This document shows positions 18,703 through 28,328 of a stretch of DNA of 62,358 nt, piece by piece. Positions within the stretch are counted from its first letter, which is position 1. Each line of letters opens with the position of its first letter. The notes beneath the pieces were generated by a model. The model did no database searches, had not been told where the DNA came from, and was given only the letters and a program-made list of their open reading frames with translations. The position numbers were made by a program, and so were the translations under genes. Source of the DNA: Thiotrichaceae bacterium (lineage in GTDB: Bacteria > Pseudomonadota > Gammaproteobacteria > Eutrophobiales > Eutrophobiaceae); contig DUBV01000089.1 in the NCBI GenBank assembly GCA_012960105.1, positions 1 to 62,358 of the forward strand, in the 5' to 3' direction.

Positions 18703-18852
18703 TTAAAAATCAAACAATAACATAGCTTGTAAAGATTGTTCAGTAACGCCTTTTATTCCAAACTTGTTATGCCAGTACCAATACTCAATGCCCGCGTAAA
18801 ACTTATTTTTTTGACCTAGCAAATGACCTACATCCAGTAATTGATTAATCAT
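18703..18852 (-). pseudogene. C-terminal fragment of an outer-membrane beta-barrel protein
   Basis: Minus-strand frame from 18852 down to the stop at 18703 encodes 49 residues with the alternating aromatic pattern of terminal beta-strands (KFYAGIEYWYWHNKFG, then QAMLLFDF) and ends in Phe, the BAM recognition signature. It resembles the end of Tsx/OmpK-type nucleoside channels, but I could not compare. The rest of the gene is absent: hemH lies directly upstream. It looks like a deletion remnant, though a short expressed peptide cannot be excluded. Confidence 0.5.
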
Positions 18853-18859
18853 CTTTTTG

Positions 18860-19885
18860 CTATTTCCCCCACCCCTGACAATGCTTTATAACAATATTAC
18901 TTAATATCTCTAAGTGTTCATCACTGTCATTGAGTGCAGGAATATAAGAAAATTCTTTGCCGCCGGCATCCAGAAAAAATCCTCGGTTTTGCATATTAAT
19001 TTCTTCTAATGTTTCTAAACAGTCTGCTGAGAATCCGGGGCAGACTACGTTGACACTTTTTATGCCGTCCTTCGCCAATGAAATTAGAGTTTTATCGGTA
19101 TAAGGCTTTAACCACTCTCTTGGGCCAAAGCGAGATTGGAAAGTAATTATCCATTCCTCTTTTTTCAGGTTCATTTTTTCAGCTATCAAATTTGCTGTTG
19201 CATGGCATTCATCGAAATAAGGATCACCTGCATCGACATAATCTTTGGGTAAGCCGTGAAAAGAGAATAATAATTTTTCTGCTTTTGAATTGTTTTGCCA
19301 ATATTGTTCGATACTGTTTGCTACCGCTGCAATGTAACCCTCATCATTATAATAGTTATTGAGCATTCTTATTTCTGGAATCGAGCGCCACGTTTTTAAA
19401 ACATCGGCAATGGCATCGAATGTTGATGCAGTTGTTGCTGCTGAATATTGTGGATAGAGCGGTAATATAAAAATTTGTTTTGCATTTGCTGCTCGTAATA
19501 TTTCTAGAGCAGATTCAATAGATGGATTGCCATAACGCATAGCCAATTCAACTTTGATGTCACCAGAGAATTGTGTGTCTAATAAGTTCTGAATGCCTTT
19601 AGCTTGTTTTCTAGAAATACTGAGTAAAGGTGAGCCTTCTTCTGTCCATACTTTTTTATAAAGCTCGGCAGAACGTTTCGGGCGCGTTCTTAGGATTACT
19701 CCATGAAGTGCAAACCACCATAGAAATCTAGGAACTTCGATGACACGAGGATCAGAAAGAAATTCTGCTAGATAAGTTCGTAATGCCGTAGGTGTTGGCG
19801 CGTCAGGCGTTCCCAGATTAGTGAGCAAGATACCCGTGCAGGATGGACTGTCAGGTTTATATTCTGGATTGCCTTTATACTTCAT
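18860..19885 (-). CDS. hemH: Ferrochelatase HemH
   Basis: Inserts ferrous iron into protoporphyrin IX in the last step of heme synthesis. The 341-residue protein has GILLTNLGTPDAPTP, the catalytic His in LLFSFHGLPKDYVDAGDPY, QSRFGPREWLKPYT and the second half CPGFSADCLETLEEI. Size and motifs are normal. The other heme gene in the window, hemB, is far away at 51.3 kb. Confidence 0.97.
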   Translation of the reverse strand: MKYKGNPEYKPDSPSCTGILLTNLGTPDAPTPTALRTYLAEFLSDPRVIEVPRFLWWFALHGVILRTRPKRSAELYKKVWTEEGSPLLSISRKQAKGIQNLLDTQFSGDIKVELAMRYGNPSIESALEILRAANAKQIFILPLYPQYSAATTASTFDAIADVLKTWRSIPEIRMLNNYYNDEGYIAAVANSIEQYWQNNSKAEKLLFSFHGLPKDYVDAGDPYFDECHATANLIAEKMNLKKEEWIITFQSRFGPREWLKPYTDKTLISLAKDGIKSVNVVCPGFSADCLETLEEINMQNRGFFLDAGGKEFSYIPALNDSDEHLEILSNIVIKHCQGWGK

Positions 19886-19997
19886 TGCAGCTAAACGTCC
19901 CTTTCATCAGTTTATGAATGCTTGCTCATTGTACAACAAGGCGGCGCAATGATGTAATGGGCAGATATCATTAATAATTCAATATCAGGAGTAGCGT

Positions 19998-20360
19998 GTG
20001 TTTGTAAAAAATATTAGTGAATGTGCCGAGTTCACGGCGAATGATGGTTGTCGAATTAAAGAATGGTTGCATCCTAAGAATGATGCTGTCGATTTACCGT
20101 ATTCTGTTGCTATGGCAACCGTTGATGTAGGTGAACAAAGTTATAAACATAAACTGGAACAAGCCGAAGTCTACCTAATCACATCAGGGCACGGCCGCAT
20201 GCACATTGATGATGAAGAGCAGGATGTGAAATCGGGAGATGCTATTTACATTAAACCTGAACGCATACAATGGATAGAGAACAATGGACAAGAGTCTTTA
20301 TGTTTTATTGCGCTTGTTAATCCACCGTGGAGTGAAGAAGGTGATTTACGGGTAAGCTAA
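19998..20360 (+). CDS. Small cupin-domain protein
   Basis: A 120-residue single-domain cupin starting at GTG 19998, with AGGAG upstream. Cupin motif 1 is partly recognisable around HKLEQAEVYLITSGHGRMHID and motif 2 around KSGDAIYIKPERIQWIENNG. The usual metal His/Glu set is incomplete but His and Glu are present in motif 1. Substrate unknown. Confidence 0.8.
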   Translation: MFVKNISECAEFTANDGCRIKEWLHPKNDAVDLPYSVAMATVDVGEQSYKHKLEQAEVYLITSGHGRMHIDDEEQDVKSGDAIYIKPERIQWIENNGQESLCFIALVNPPWSEEGDLRVS

Positions 20361-20381
20361 TACATATAATCAGAGGTAGAG

Positions 20382-21152
20382 CTATTGTAAGTACCTAACA
20401 CCTATACGATAGGACTTCATCGTTATGTTTTGATAATAGCTGGCATGTAATATCGTACGATTATCTAGAATAGAAATTTCACCTGTGCCATTAGGTTCGT
20501 TCCACGGGTTTTCAAGCACGATATCGTTGATTAATGATCTCATATCATCTTCTAAATAAAGCTCGGAGTTTTGTATTAAACCATTGCCTTCCACTAGGCC
20601 GTATCTTTTTTCTTGCAGACATTGTAGGTACGCAGTGATATTCGGTACAAAAAGAGTCGATGATGTTCTTGGCTCTACTTGCTCGGTATCAAAAGGGTCT
20701 CTTGAAAATAAGGAATAGGGTGTTGGATTTGATGCATTTCTATCTCGATGAAAGTTTAAATGAGGAAATCTATTTCGATGACCTACATTTCTATGCTCAC
20801 TATCGAGATAAACATTTTTAAAAATTAATGGGCCATACGTGTAGACGATTTCACGTAGGTGATGGTCTAGATTCATTTCATCATCATGCATGCTGGTTTC
20901 AATTGGGTTATCAAATTTACAGATTAGGCCGAAATGTAGATGGTCTATTTTTATATCTGTTGATTCATAGATGTGTTCCAGTGATTCACTGTTTGTGGAG
21001 GAGTAGTGCTGTAAAATATTGTTGACGTAGTTTGGAATGGCAACTCGTAGTGTGTACTGGTTACCATTTATATTACCTTCAATCACTTCATGGGGATGAT
21101 GCATCAGGGAAGCGATGTCCTGAGTATTAAATATGATTTTATGTGGGGGCAT
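20382..21152 (-). CDS. Divergent TauD-like Fe(II)/2-oxoglutarate dioxygenase candidate
   Basis: A 256-residue protein with a plausible 2-His-1-carboxylate iron site: His135-Arg-Asp137 (NFHRDR) and distal His236 in ILDNRTILHAS, a sequence very like the DNRxxLHxR block of TauD-type enzymes; Arg249 or Arg253 near the end could bind 2-oxoglutarate. The N-terminal part is not recognisable and the HxD-to-His spacing (about 99 residues) is short. This is a motif-based assignment with moderate certainty. It lies at the edge of a block of poorly conserved minus-strand genes. Confidence 0.55.
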   Translation of the reverse strand: MPPHKIIFNTQDIASLMHHPHEVIEGNINGNQYTLRVAIPNYVNNILQHYSSTNSESLEHIYESTDIKIDHLHFGLICKFDNPIETSMHDDEMNLDHHLREIVYTYGPLIFKNVYLDSEHRNVGHRNRFPHLNFHRDRNASNPTPYSLFSRDPFDTEQVEPRTSSTLFVPNITAYLQCLQEKRYGLVEGNGLIQNSELYLEDDMRSLINDIVLENPWNEPNGTGEISILDNRTILHASYYQNITMKSYRIGVRYLQ

Positions 21153-21230
21153 TTAGTTAAATGAACATATTTAAATGGGTCTAGTCTTTACCTTCTCATC
21201 ATCATAATTATGCTCATTCATTTTCTGTAA

Positions 21231-21863
21231 TTATTTTTCAGCTAATTTAAACACTTTTTCACGTAGCGAATATGATATGACATGTAGATCATTTTGTAGC
21301 TGGCGTAATATTTTACTGGTTATTTTTACTTCTTCAGATATTTCCGGTTTTATAGAAAATGTTGTTGCGTGACTCGCTGTGTGCTGACAGAGCATTACTG
21401 TCCATAAACAACTGGTTTCCTTTATGAAACAAAGATCGTGTAAATATTCAGAAATTAATTCCGGGTAGACGGTCGAATCCGAATAAAACCAAACCTGAGG
21501 TGGTCTTAGAAGTTCGTTGTCATTTTTTAAGTGACCTTCACATGACCAACAGGGTTCGGCGACTCGTAATACTGACATCGCGTAAACCAGAGGAACGACA
21601 TTTGATTCAATTGGATAAAGATCAGGATCTGAAGAAAGCATTCGAGGCGCATATTTACAATCAACCGAGCAACCACAGGTGCAGTGACTAGAATGTTTAT
21701 CGCATTTACATAATGTATGGCAATCAGGACAAGGGCGTCTTTGCTTGTCGTCATCCTGAGAAAGCAAGTCGAGTAGATCGTTACGACGGCGTTCACTTGC
21801 CTTTTTTTGGGTAGAAGATGTTCTTATTTTCATGGTTGCTAACTTCGCTAACTGTATGTTCAT
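21231..21863 (-). CDS. Cys-rich protein of unknown function
   Basis: A 210-residue protein, or 200 residues if the ATG at 21833 (MKIRTSSTQKK) is used; neither start has a strong ribosome site. Residues about 45-70 hold a dense cysteine cluster (CPDCHTLCKCDKHSSHCTCG, then C) and two further pairs appear later (CWSC). This suggests one or more zinc or iron-sulfur sites. The basic N-terminus could contact nucleic acid. No family recognised. Confidence 0.65.
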   Translation of the reverse strand: MNIQLAKLATMKIRTSSTQKKASERRRNDLLDLLSQDDDKQRRPCPDCHTLCKCDKHSSHCTCGCSVDCKYAPRMLSSDPDLYPIESNVVPLVYAMSVLRVAEPCWSCEGHLKNDNELLRPPQVWFYSDSTVYPELISEYLHDLCFIKETSCLWTVMLCQHTASHATTFSIKPEISEEVKITSKILRQLQNDLHVISYSLREKVFKLAEK

Positions 21864-21961
21864 TACAGTTATCGGTACTTATGACGGAAACTTTAATATG
21901 AAGAGATTATTTCGATAAGCAAAAATATTGATAAAAAATCAATATTATACGTTAATTTGAT

Positions 21962-22249
21962 TCAGACTAAAGAGTCAGCAATAGTGAAGAGTATGAATAT
22001 AGCAACAAGAATGACGGGAGCTATATAAGCTATTAATAAGTTTTGACCAAACAATACCAACGTTTTTGTTTCAACCTTAGTTTTTGTTCTGATGGCATTG
22101 TATACTGTTGTCGCTGGTAAAATTGGAATGGAAAATATAAAGACACCTAAGCCTACCCATGAGCCATTGCCGGTATTCATTTTTATAATGATAGTGACAG
22201 TGAGTATTTGCAGTAGTGGTGGAATTACGGCGCAATAAAGGTATCTCAT
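21962..22249 (-). CDS. Very small membrane protein, unknown
   Basis: A 95-residue protein with three hydrophobic segments (residues about 5-23, 32-50 and 68-92) and a short polar loop with KTKVETKT. No motif recognised. It lies 15 bp after the 22265 gene on the same strand, so the two may be cotranscribed. Confidence 0.55.
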   Translation of the reverse strand: MRYLYCAVIPPLLQILTVTIIIKMNTGNGSWVGLGVFIFSIPILPATTVYNAIRTKTKVETKTLVLFGQNLLIAYIAPVILVAIFILFTIADSLV

Positions 22250-22264
22250 TATGATCTATCTATC

Positions 22265-22567
22265 TCAGGAATATTTAGAAGATTGTTTCTTACGTAATAA
22301 AGCGCGGTATTCGTTATATATTTTTTTACATCTATCACCTAACTCAGACTTCTCTTCAACATTATCAACATAAAATCGAACCAGTGAACGCATTGACCCT
22401 TCAACGCGGGTGTATTCCAGGTTGCCGTCGGCAGTAATTTTAGTTATTTTTTTTAAATAACGAATGAGAAACCATTCTGTTGTATATGATTCAATATCTT
22501 CTTTTTGAATTTCTTTCATATGCTCTAAGACATATTGACGAAAATCACCAAAGTATATTTTTCTCAT
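22265..22567 (-). CDS. Small charged protein, unknown
   Basis: A 100-residue soluble, highly charged protein with alternating basic and acidic helices and no Cys pair. It lies 7 bp downstream of htpX on the same strand, which suggests readthrough transcription. I do not recognise the family. Confidence 0.6.
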   Translation of the reverse strand: MRKIYFGDFRQYVLEHMKEIQKEDIESYTTEWFLIRYLKKITKITADGNLEYTRVEGSMRSLVRFYVDNVEEKSELGDRCKKIYNEYRALLRKKQSSKYS

Positions 22568-22574
22568 TTAAAGA

Positions 22575-23489
22575 TTACAGGTGGTTCTTTTTCACGACAT
22601 TATTGTCTTGGCTACTTTCTAAAGCAGCGATGCGCTCTCCTAATGGCGGGTGACTCATGAACAAACGCTTGAAACCAGTTGGACTCCCTCCGGAAATTCC
22701 AAATGCAGCCATTTCATCTGGTAAGGGTTGTGGGTCACTGCCTTGTTGCAAGCGACGTAAGGCCGCAATCATTTTTTCGCGGCCGGCTAAATAAGCGCCA
22801 CCCTCATCTGCTTTGAATTCTCGTCGACGAGAAAACCACATGACTATGGTGCTTGCCAATACGGATAAAATCATTTGAACGAAAATAATACCAATCCAAT
22901 AACCGGGGCCATGTCCGCGTTGAATTTTGAAAACGACGCGATCAATTAAATGACCAATAATACGTGAGAAGAACATAACAAAGGTATTAACCACACCTTG
23001 TACAAGAGTCAGTGTTACCATGTCACCGTTAGCAACATGACTAATCTCATGTGCTAATACTGCTTCGACTTCATCCTGTGTCATGTTTGTTAATAGACCC
23101 GTGCTAACAGCAACGAGTGCGGAATTCTTATTCATGCCGGTGGCAAAGGCATTTGGTTGTGGCGAGTTGAATATTCCTACTTCCGGCATTCCAATATTGG
23201 CTTCTCTTGCTTGCATTTCGACCGTTGATAACAGCCATTGCTCTTGTTGTGTTTTTGGTATTTCTATTAACTGTACGCCCATGGAGCGTTTTGCCATCCA
23301 TTTAGATATCGCCAGTGAGATTAATGAACCACCCATACCAAAAACACCGCAGAAAATTAATAATGTGGTGAGATTTAGGCCGCCTCCTTGTTGTTCTATC
23401 ATGGTATCTATACCGAGCAAACGCATACTGATACTCAAGACAAGCATGATTGCCAGATTGGTGCCGAAGAAAAGTAGCATTCGTAACAT
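22575..23489 (-). CDS. htpX: Membrane zinc metalloprotease HtpX
   Basis: Inner-membrane protease that degrades misfolded membrane proteins. The 304-residue protein has two N-terminal membrane segments, the zinc motif HEISH in VLAHEISHVANGDM, two central hydrophobic segments, a downstream Glu in FKADEGGAYLAG, and a C-terminal FMSHPPLGERIAAL. The layout matches E. coli HtpX with a slightly longer tail. Confidence 0.96.
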   Translation of the reverse strand: MLRMLLFFGTNLAIMLVLSISMRLLGIDTMIEQQGGGLNLTTLLIFCGVFGMGGSLISLAISKWMAKRSMGVQLIEIPKTQQEQWLLSTVEMQAREANIGMPEVGIFNSPQPNAFATGMNKNSALVAVSTGLLTNMTQDEVEAVLAHEISHVANGDMVTLTLVQGVVNTFVMFFSRIIGHLIDRVVFKIQRGHGPGYWIGIIFVQMILSVLASTIVMWFSRRREFKADEGGAYLAGREKMIAALRRLQQGSDPQPLPDEMAAFGISGGSPTGFKRLFMSHPPLGERIAALESSQDNNVVKKNHL

Positions 23490-23559
23490 GTTATTTAAAC
23501 CTCATAAAATTTGCGTAATAGTTCTAAGGTAGATTGTAGCGAATAATTATTTTCAAAGG

Positions 23560-26067
23560 TTAAATTTTTCTCAATACTATCATCGGTGGCGTGCGCAATA
23601 CTTTTCGCGTTCCTGATAAGCCTGTGATCACAATAATTAGACAACATGCCACAGGAGCAATGATCCAGATTAATGGATTGATAGCGATATCAATCTTAAA
23701 GACAAATTCTGCAAGTACGAGTTCAATGATTGACGCTGCAACAGCAGATAATATTCCGGTAATTAATCCGAGAAATAAAAATTCGGCAACCAAGCCAGAA
23801 ATGATTTGTTTCCGACTTGCTCCTAATGCACTCATTAATGCCGCCTCATTGGTGCGTTCATCGTGAGTACTTTGTAAAGCTGCAAATAAAACGATTAGTC
23901 CGGTTAATAAAGTAAAGCCAAAGACGAATTCAACCGCACGTATCACTTGTTGCATAATAGTTCTGATTTGATTCAGGATGGCATCCAGATCAATTATTGT
24001 GATACTCGGGAATTGCTTAACCAGATCGATCAGTATTTGACGATCAGAGTCTGGAAGATAAAAGCTACTAATAAAGGTACTGGGGTAAGGGATTAGTGCT
24101 TCAGGATTAGACACTACAAAAAAATTGACGTTGAATGAATCCCACTCGACCCAACGGAAATTAGTCACATTGCCATGAACTTCTTGTCCTGCGATTGAAT
24201 AGGTTAATTCATCTCCAATATTTATTCCCAGAGTTTCAGCAATGCCTTCTTCTACTGAAAAGTAATTATTGTTGCTATTGGACTGCTTACTATCTTCTGT
24301 CCACCATGAACCTGAAGTTAGTTTATTATCTTCCTGCATTATTTCAGCGTAAGAAAGATTGAACTCACGGGATGCCAGTCTTTTTGCACGGGGATTACTA
24401 TAGTTATCAATATTAACCGCTTCGTCATTAATCTTTATTAAACGACCCCGAATCATTGGATAGAGCGGTATATTTTCATTTAATGAATTTGCTAATAGTG
24501 TTCTGATATCATTGACTTGGTTCGGCTGAATGTTCACCAGAAAATAATTTGGTGCATTATCAGGTAAACGACTCTTCCAGTTTTCGAGTAAGTCAGTACG
24601 TATCAACGTTAGTAATATCATTACAGTAATGCCGATACCTATACCAATGATTTGTACCGTGCTCTGATTTGAACGACGCGTGACATTGGCTAAACCATAA
24701 CGCGCTGACATCTTTAGTTTGGGTTGTAAACGCTTGAGTAAACGCAGCATAAGCTTTGCCGTCATTGCTAAGACACAGGCGGTAATGCATAAACCGAGTA
24801 ATGTATTCATTGTCATCTTGATGCTGCCTGATTGCCAGGGGCTTAAAAATATTAATGCCAGTACCGCTATTATATAAATTACATAATTATTAAGAGGCAA
24901 AGGTGTTATGTCGCGTCGTAACACACGTAGCGGAGAGACTGTTCTTAAACGTATGAGTTGCGGCAAGGCAAAAGCCATGACTGTTATCAAGCCGGCGAGT
25001 ATTCCGGATAACAATGGAAATAATGAAGGCGCGGGTAAACTGGTTTGAGTCATGCCGATTAATAATCTATTTAATCCTTCCTGAGCAATGTAGCCAAAGG
25101 CGCAACCGATCAAACTACATAGCAGGCCAAGTATGAGTAATTGATATAAATAAATTTTCGTGATTTGTTTTTGTTGCAAACCGAGGCAACGCATGATTGC
25201 GCAGTTGTCGTAATGTCGTGTTGCATAGCGTTGTGCAGACATTGCTATCGCGAGCCCGGCTAAAGCAATACTGACTAATGCTGCCAATCCTAAAAATTGT
25301 TCAGCGCGTTCTATTGCCGATTTAAGTTCCGGTCGTGCATCTTTAATACTTTGGATACTTAAATTCTTATTATCACCCTGATTTTTCTCAATTTCTTCAC
25401 GGTATTGTGTTATCGCTTCAGCATTTCCGCCGAGCAATAATCGGTATTGAATGCGACTCCCCGGTAAGATTAAACCGGTAGCATCGAGATCATTTCTATT
25501 CATTAATAAACGAGGTGCAATATTAAACAGGTCGCCGCCACGATCAGGTTCGTAGGTTAATACTTTTGAAACGATGAGCTTACTTGCACCAAGGTTAATA
25601 AAATCACCCAACTCAATTTGCAATACTTGCAGTAAGCGACTGTCTACCCATACCGTTCCTGATTCAGGAATAGAGTTTATAATTCGTTCTTTGCCAAACA
25701 AACTATCGCTAATCTTTAGATGACCACGAATAGGGTAATTTGAATCTACGGCTTTGACTTCGGTAAGTTCAAGCTTGTCATCTTTGAGAACTACACTACG
25801 GAAACTTTCATTAAGTGAAAATATTAGTTTTGCGTCAGTAGCTTGCTTGATGACATCCGGGTTTATTTTTTGTGAAGATATTAATACTAGATCAGCCGCA
25901 AGCAATTCAGTTGCTTGTTGTTCAGTCGCCCTTTGTACACGATCAGTAAAAAAATTGACGGATGTTAAACAGGCAACGGCAATAATTATCGATATGCCAA
26001 TGAGTCTTAACTCGCCGGAAGTCCAATCTCGTTTTAATGACATTAATGCAAATTTGAATGTATTCAC
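23560..26067 (-). CDS. ybbP: ABC transporter permease, YbbP/FtsX type
   Basis: An 835-residue membrane protein of the MacB/FtsX permease family. It has an N-terminal membrane segment, a large periplasmic domain, three to four helices around residues 260-390, a second periplasmic part, and a C-terminal FtsX repeat (ERTNEAALMSALGASRKQI). In E. coli YbbA-YbbP lies beside tesA, exactly as here. The substrate is not established; a role with lipids or exported lysophospholipase has been suggested from linkage. It starts 2 bp after ybbA. Confidence 0.92.
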   Translation of the reverse strand: MNTFKFALMSLKRDWTSGELRLIGISIIIAVACLTSVNFFTDRVQRATEQQATELLAADLVLISSQKINPDVIKQATDAKLIFSLNESFRSVVLKDDKLELTEVKAVDSNYPIRGHLKISDSLFGKERIINSIPESGTVWVDSRLLQVLQIELGDFINLGASKLIVSKVLTYEPDRGGDLFNIAPRLLMNRNDLDATGLILPGSRIQYRLLLGGNAEAITQYREEIEKNQGDNKNLSIQSIKDARPELKSAIERAEQFLGLAALVSIALAGLAIAMSAQRYATRHYDNCAIMRCLGLQQKQITKIYLYQLLILGLLCSLIGCAFGYIAQEGLNRLLIGMTQTSLPAPSLFPLLSGILAGLITVMAFALPQLIRLRTVSPLRVLRRDITPLPLNNYVIYIIAVLALIFLSPWQSGSIKMTMNTLLGLCITACVLAMTAKLMLRLLKRLQPKLKMSARYGLANVTRRSNQSTVQIIGIGIGITVMILLTLIRTDLLENWKSRLPDNAPNYFLVNIQPNQVNDIRTLLANSLNENIPLYPMIRGRLIKINDEAVNIDNYSNPRAKRLASREFNLSYAEIMQEDNKLTSGSWWTEDSKQSNSNNNYFSVEEGIAETLGINIGDELTYSIAGQEVHGNVTNFRWVEWDSFNVNFFVVSNPEALIPYPSTFISSFYLPDSDRQILIDLVKQFPSITIIDLDAILNQIRTIMQQVIRAVEFVFGFTLLTGLIVLFAALQSTHDERTNEAALMSALGASRKQIISGLVAEFLFLGLITGILSAVAASIIELVLAEFVFKIDIAINPLIWIIAPVACCLIIVITGLSGTRKVLRTPPMIVLRKI

Positions 26068-26069
26068 AA

Positions 26070-26747
26070 TTATGCTTCCGTGAGTTGTCCACCAGCGATA
26101 ATTACTTTTCGGTCACAACGATCCGCAATTTCATTATCATGTGTCACTACGACTAGCGTCGCTCCATTTTCTTTATTCATTTTGAATAATAAATCGATAA
26201 TATGTTTTGCTGTTTTTTGATCTAGATTCCCAGTTGGTTCATCGGCGAATAGAATTTTCGGATCACCAGAAAATGCACGAGCAATAGCGACACGTTGTTG
26301 TTCGCCACCAGAGAGTTGGTTGGGGTAATGATGTATGCGTTCAGCTAAACCGACTTCTTCCAGTTTTTGTTGTGCCAGTTGTTCTGCGTGGTCAATATCA
26401 GCTAATTCAAGTGGTAAAGATGTATTTTCCAGTGCAGTGAGACTAGGTAGTAAATGGAATGATTGAAATACAAACCCAATAGATTGAGCTCGAATTCGAG
26501 CTCTGCCATCTTCATCTAGTTGTGATAAATCTGTTCCATCAAGTGTGACCTTTCCCGACGTTGCAGTATCCAGTCCGGCGAGTAAACCGAGCAAGGTCGA
26601 TTTGCCCGAGCCCGAGACACCAATAACGGCTAAACTTTCTCCCTGTTTAATAGACAAATTAATATCTTTAAGAATGGTAAGCTGTCCTTCTGGACTAATG
26701 ACTTGTTTTCCCAGTGCTGCCGCTTGCACAATAATATTTTGAGACAT
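26070..26747 (-). CDS. ybbA: ABC transporter ATP-binding protein YbbA
   Basis: A 225-residue ATPase of the LolD/MacB group. Walker [10 protein letters not shown], signature [14 protein letters not shown], Walker [13 protein letters not shown] and the His switch VVTHD are intact. It is the partner of the adjacent permease. It is divergent from tesA with a 6-bp gap between start codons, so the promoters overlap the coding ends. Confidence 0.95.
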   Translation of the reverse strand: MSQNIIVQAAALGKQVISPEGQLTILKDINLSIKQGESLAVIGVSGSGKSTLLGLLAGLDTATSGKVTLDGTDLSQLDEDGRARIRAQSIGFVFQSFHLLPSLTALENTSLPLELADIDHAEQLAQQKLEEVGLAERIHHYPNQLSGGEQQRVAIARAFSGDPKILFADEPTGNLDQKTAKHIIDLLFKMNKENGATLVVVTHDNEIADRCDRKVIIAGGQLTEA

Positions 26748-26753
26748 AGATAT

Positions 26754-27377
26754 ATGATTTACCGATTATTATTTTTAATTACTTTGTTGTGTTCTATTGT
26801 TACCAACGCGCAGGCTAAAACCTTGCTTGTTCTAGGTGATAGTATAAGCGCAGCTTATGGTATTCCAGTAGAAAAAGGTTGGGTGAGTTTACTGGAACAA
26901 CGACTAATCGAACAAAATTACAGTTACAAAGTAGTGAATGCCAGTGTCACTGGTGAGACAAGCCTAGGTGGGAAAAATCGAATAGCTGCTTTATTAGAAA
27001 TACATCAGCCTGAGCTTGTTATTATTGAGCTCGGTGTTAATGATGGTCTGCGCGGTTTTAATCTTAAGGAAACACAAAGCAATCTTGTAGAAATAGTTCA
27101 GTTAATAAAGCAGGCCAAGAGTGATGTATTGCTGGTGCCTATGTTATTACCACCAAATTATGGTGTTGCCTATAATCAGCGTTTTGCAGCAATTTATGAC
27201 CGAATTTCAACTATGATGGATGTGACAAAATCACAATTTATTTTGCAAAATGTTTATGTACATCCAGAGTTAATTCAGGAAGATCGATTACATCCGGTAT
27301 CTGCAGCACAAGGAATAATGTTGGATAATGTTTGGACAGGTTTAAAAACAATAATTAAGAAAGAAAATAATAACTAA
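26754..27377 (+). CDS. tesA: Acyl-CoA thioesterase I / lysophospholipase L1 TesA
   Basis: Periplasmic SGNH hydrolase. I start at ATG 26754 because the product then begins with a clean signal peptide (IYRLLFLITLLCSIVTNAQA). The 207-residue protein has VLGDSISAAYG, NASVTGETSLGG, ELGVNDGLRG and the C-terminal DRLHP pair. Gene order with ybbA divergent supports the name. It overlaps the NUDIX gene by one base. Confidence 0.94.
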   Translation: MIYRLLFLITLLCSIVTNAQAKTLLVLGDSISAAYGIPVEKGWVSLLEQRLIEQNYSYKVVNASVTGETSLGGKNRIAALLEIHQPELVIIELGVNDGLRGFNLKETQSNLVEIVQLIKQAKSDVLLVPMLLPPNYGVAYNQRFAAIYDRISTMMDVTKSQFILQNVYVHPELIQEDRLHPVSAAQGIMLDNVWTGLKTIIKKENNN

Positions 27378-27943
27378 TGAAATATTGTTGCTATTGCAGT
27401 GCTGAGTTAATTTCCGCTATACCTGATGATGATAATCGTCATCGATATATTTGTCCTGGTTGTGACGAAATTCATTATCAAAACCCAAAAATCGTCGCAG
27501 GTTGTATTCCTGTCTGGGAAGATCAAATTTTATTATGTAAACGCGCTATCGATCCGAGATTGGGTTATTGGACTTTACCTGCTGGCTTTATGGAGTTAGA
27601 AGAAACAACGGTAGAGGCGGGAATACGTGAAACATTGGAAGAAGCTAATGCTCGTGTAGACGTAGATGATCTTTTTGCTGTCTTCAGTCTGCCGCAAGTA
27701 GGACAGGTTTATATGATGTTTCGTGCGCGGCTAGTCGATCTGGACTTTTCGGCCGGTGTTGAAAGTCTTGAAGTAAAGTTATTTAAAGAAGAAGACATTC
27801 CCTGGGATGAACTGGCTTTCACAACAATACGCGCAACATTGCAGTGTTACTTTGAAGATAGACGACAGGGAAAGTTTTCATTACATACTGGTGATGTAAT
27901 AAAAAAAGAAAACGGTTATGACTTCACCGCAACTCTAGTTTAA
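27377..27943 (+). CDS. NUDIX hydrolase with N-terminal zinc ribbon
   Basis: A 188-residue protein. Residues 4-31 form a ribbon with CYC and CPGC, followed by the NUDIX domain with the box GFMELEETTVEAGIRETLEEAN. The Gly usually near the end of the box is Asn here, while the catalytic REtxEE glutamates are kept. Such proteins hydrolyse ADP-ribose, NADH or nucleotide sugars; the substrate is unknown. It is coupled to tesA. Confidence 0.88.
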   Translation: MKYCCYCSAELISAIPDDDNRHRYICPGCDEIHYQNPKIVAGCIPVWEDQILLCKRAIDPRLGYWTLPAGFMELEETTVEAGIRETLEEANARVDVDDLFAVFSLPQVGQVYMMFRARLVDLDFSAGVESLEVKLFKEEDIPWDELAFTTIRATLQCYFEDRRQGKFSLHTGDVIKKENGYDFTATLV

Positions 27944-28018
27944 GAGATGCGGTATGATTTAATTCAATAACTTAAAAGAGACAGAAAAGTTTACGACAAG
28001 CTTGATACTTCAACCGTT

Positions 28019-28225
28019 CTAAACTTCAACCCATTGACCAGTACTGCATTCGTAAGTTTTACCATCTGAAGAAACACGATCACCCGAAGCAAATTCTTCG
28101 TCATTCCAAAAGCAGGCAATTTCTTTTTCAGTCGTTATGACAGTGGCACCATCTTCAATGGGGCCTGTTCTTCTAGATGTCTTTTTTGCTGGGTCTGCTG
28201 CGTCAACTACTTTTATGTCCGACAT
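28019..28225 (-). CDS. Small protein, possibly DUF1496-like
   Basis: A 68-residue protein with a strong AAAGGAG ribosome site. The C-terminal half (ACFWNDEEFASGDRVSSDG, then CSTGQWVEV) looks like the compact two-Cys unit of DUF1496 proteins. The N-terminal half is polar. It has no signal peptide. The assignment is tentative; it is isolated between the NUDIX gene and cysN. Confidence 0.65.
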   Translation of the reverse strand: MSDIKVVDAADPAKKTSRRTGPIEDGATVITTEKEIACFWNDEEFASGDRVSSDGKTYECSTGQWVEV

Positions 28226-28328
28226 GACTGTCTTCTCCTTTATTTATGCGTCCTATATTACTGGTAGAAACTGAATTCTTCCAGTAAACATCTAAAAGCA
28301 TGGTGCTAGATCACATTTATCGTTGATA

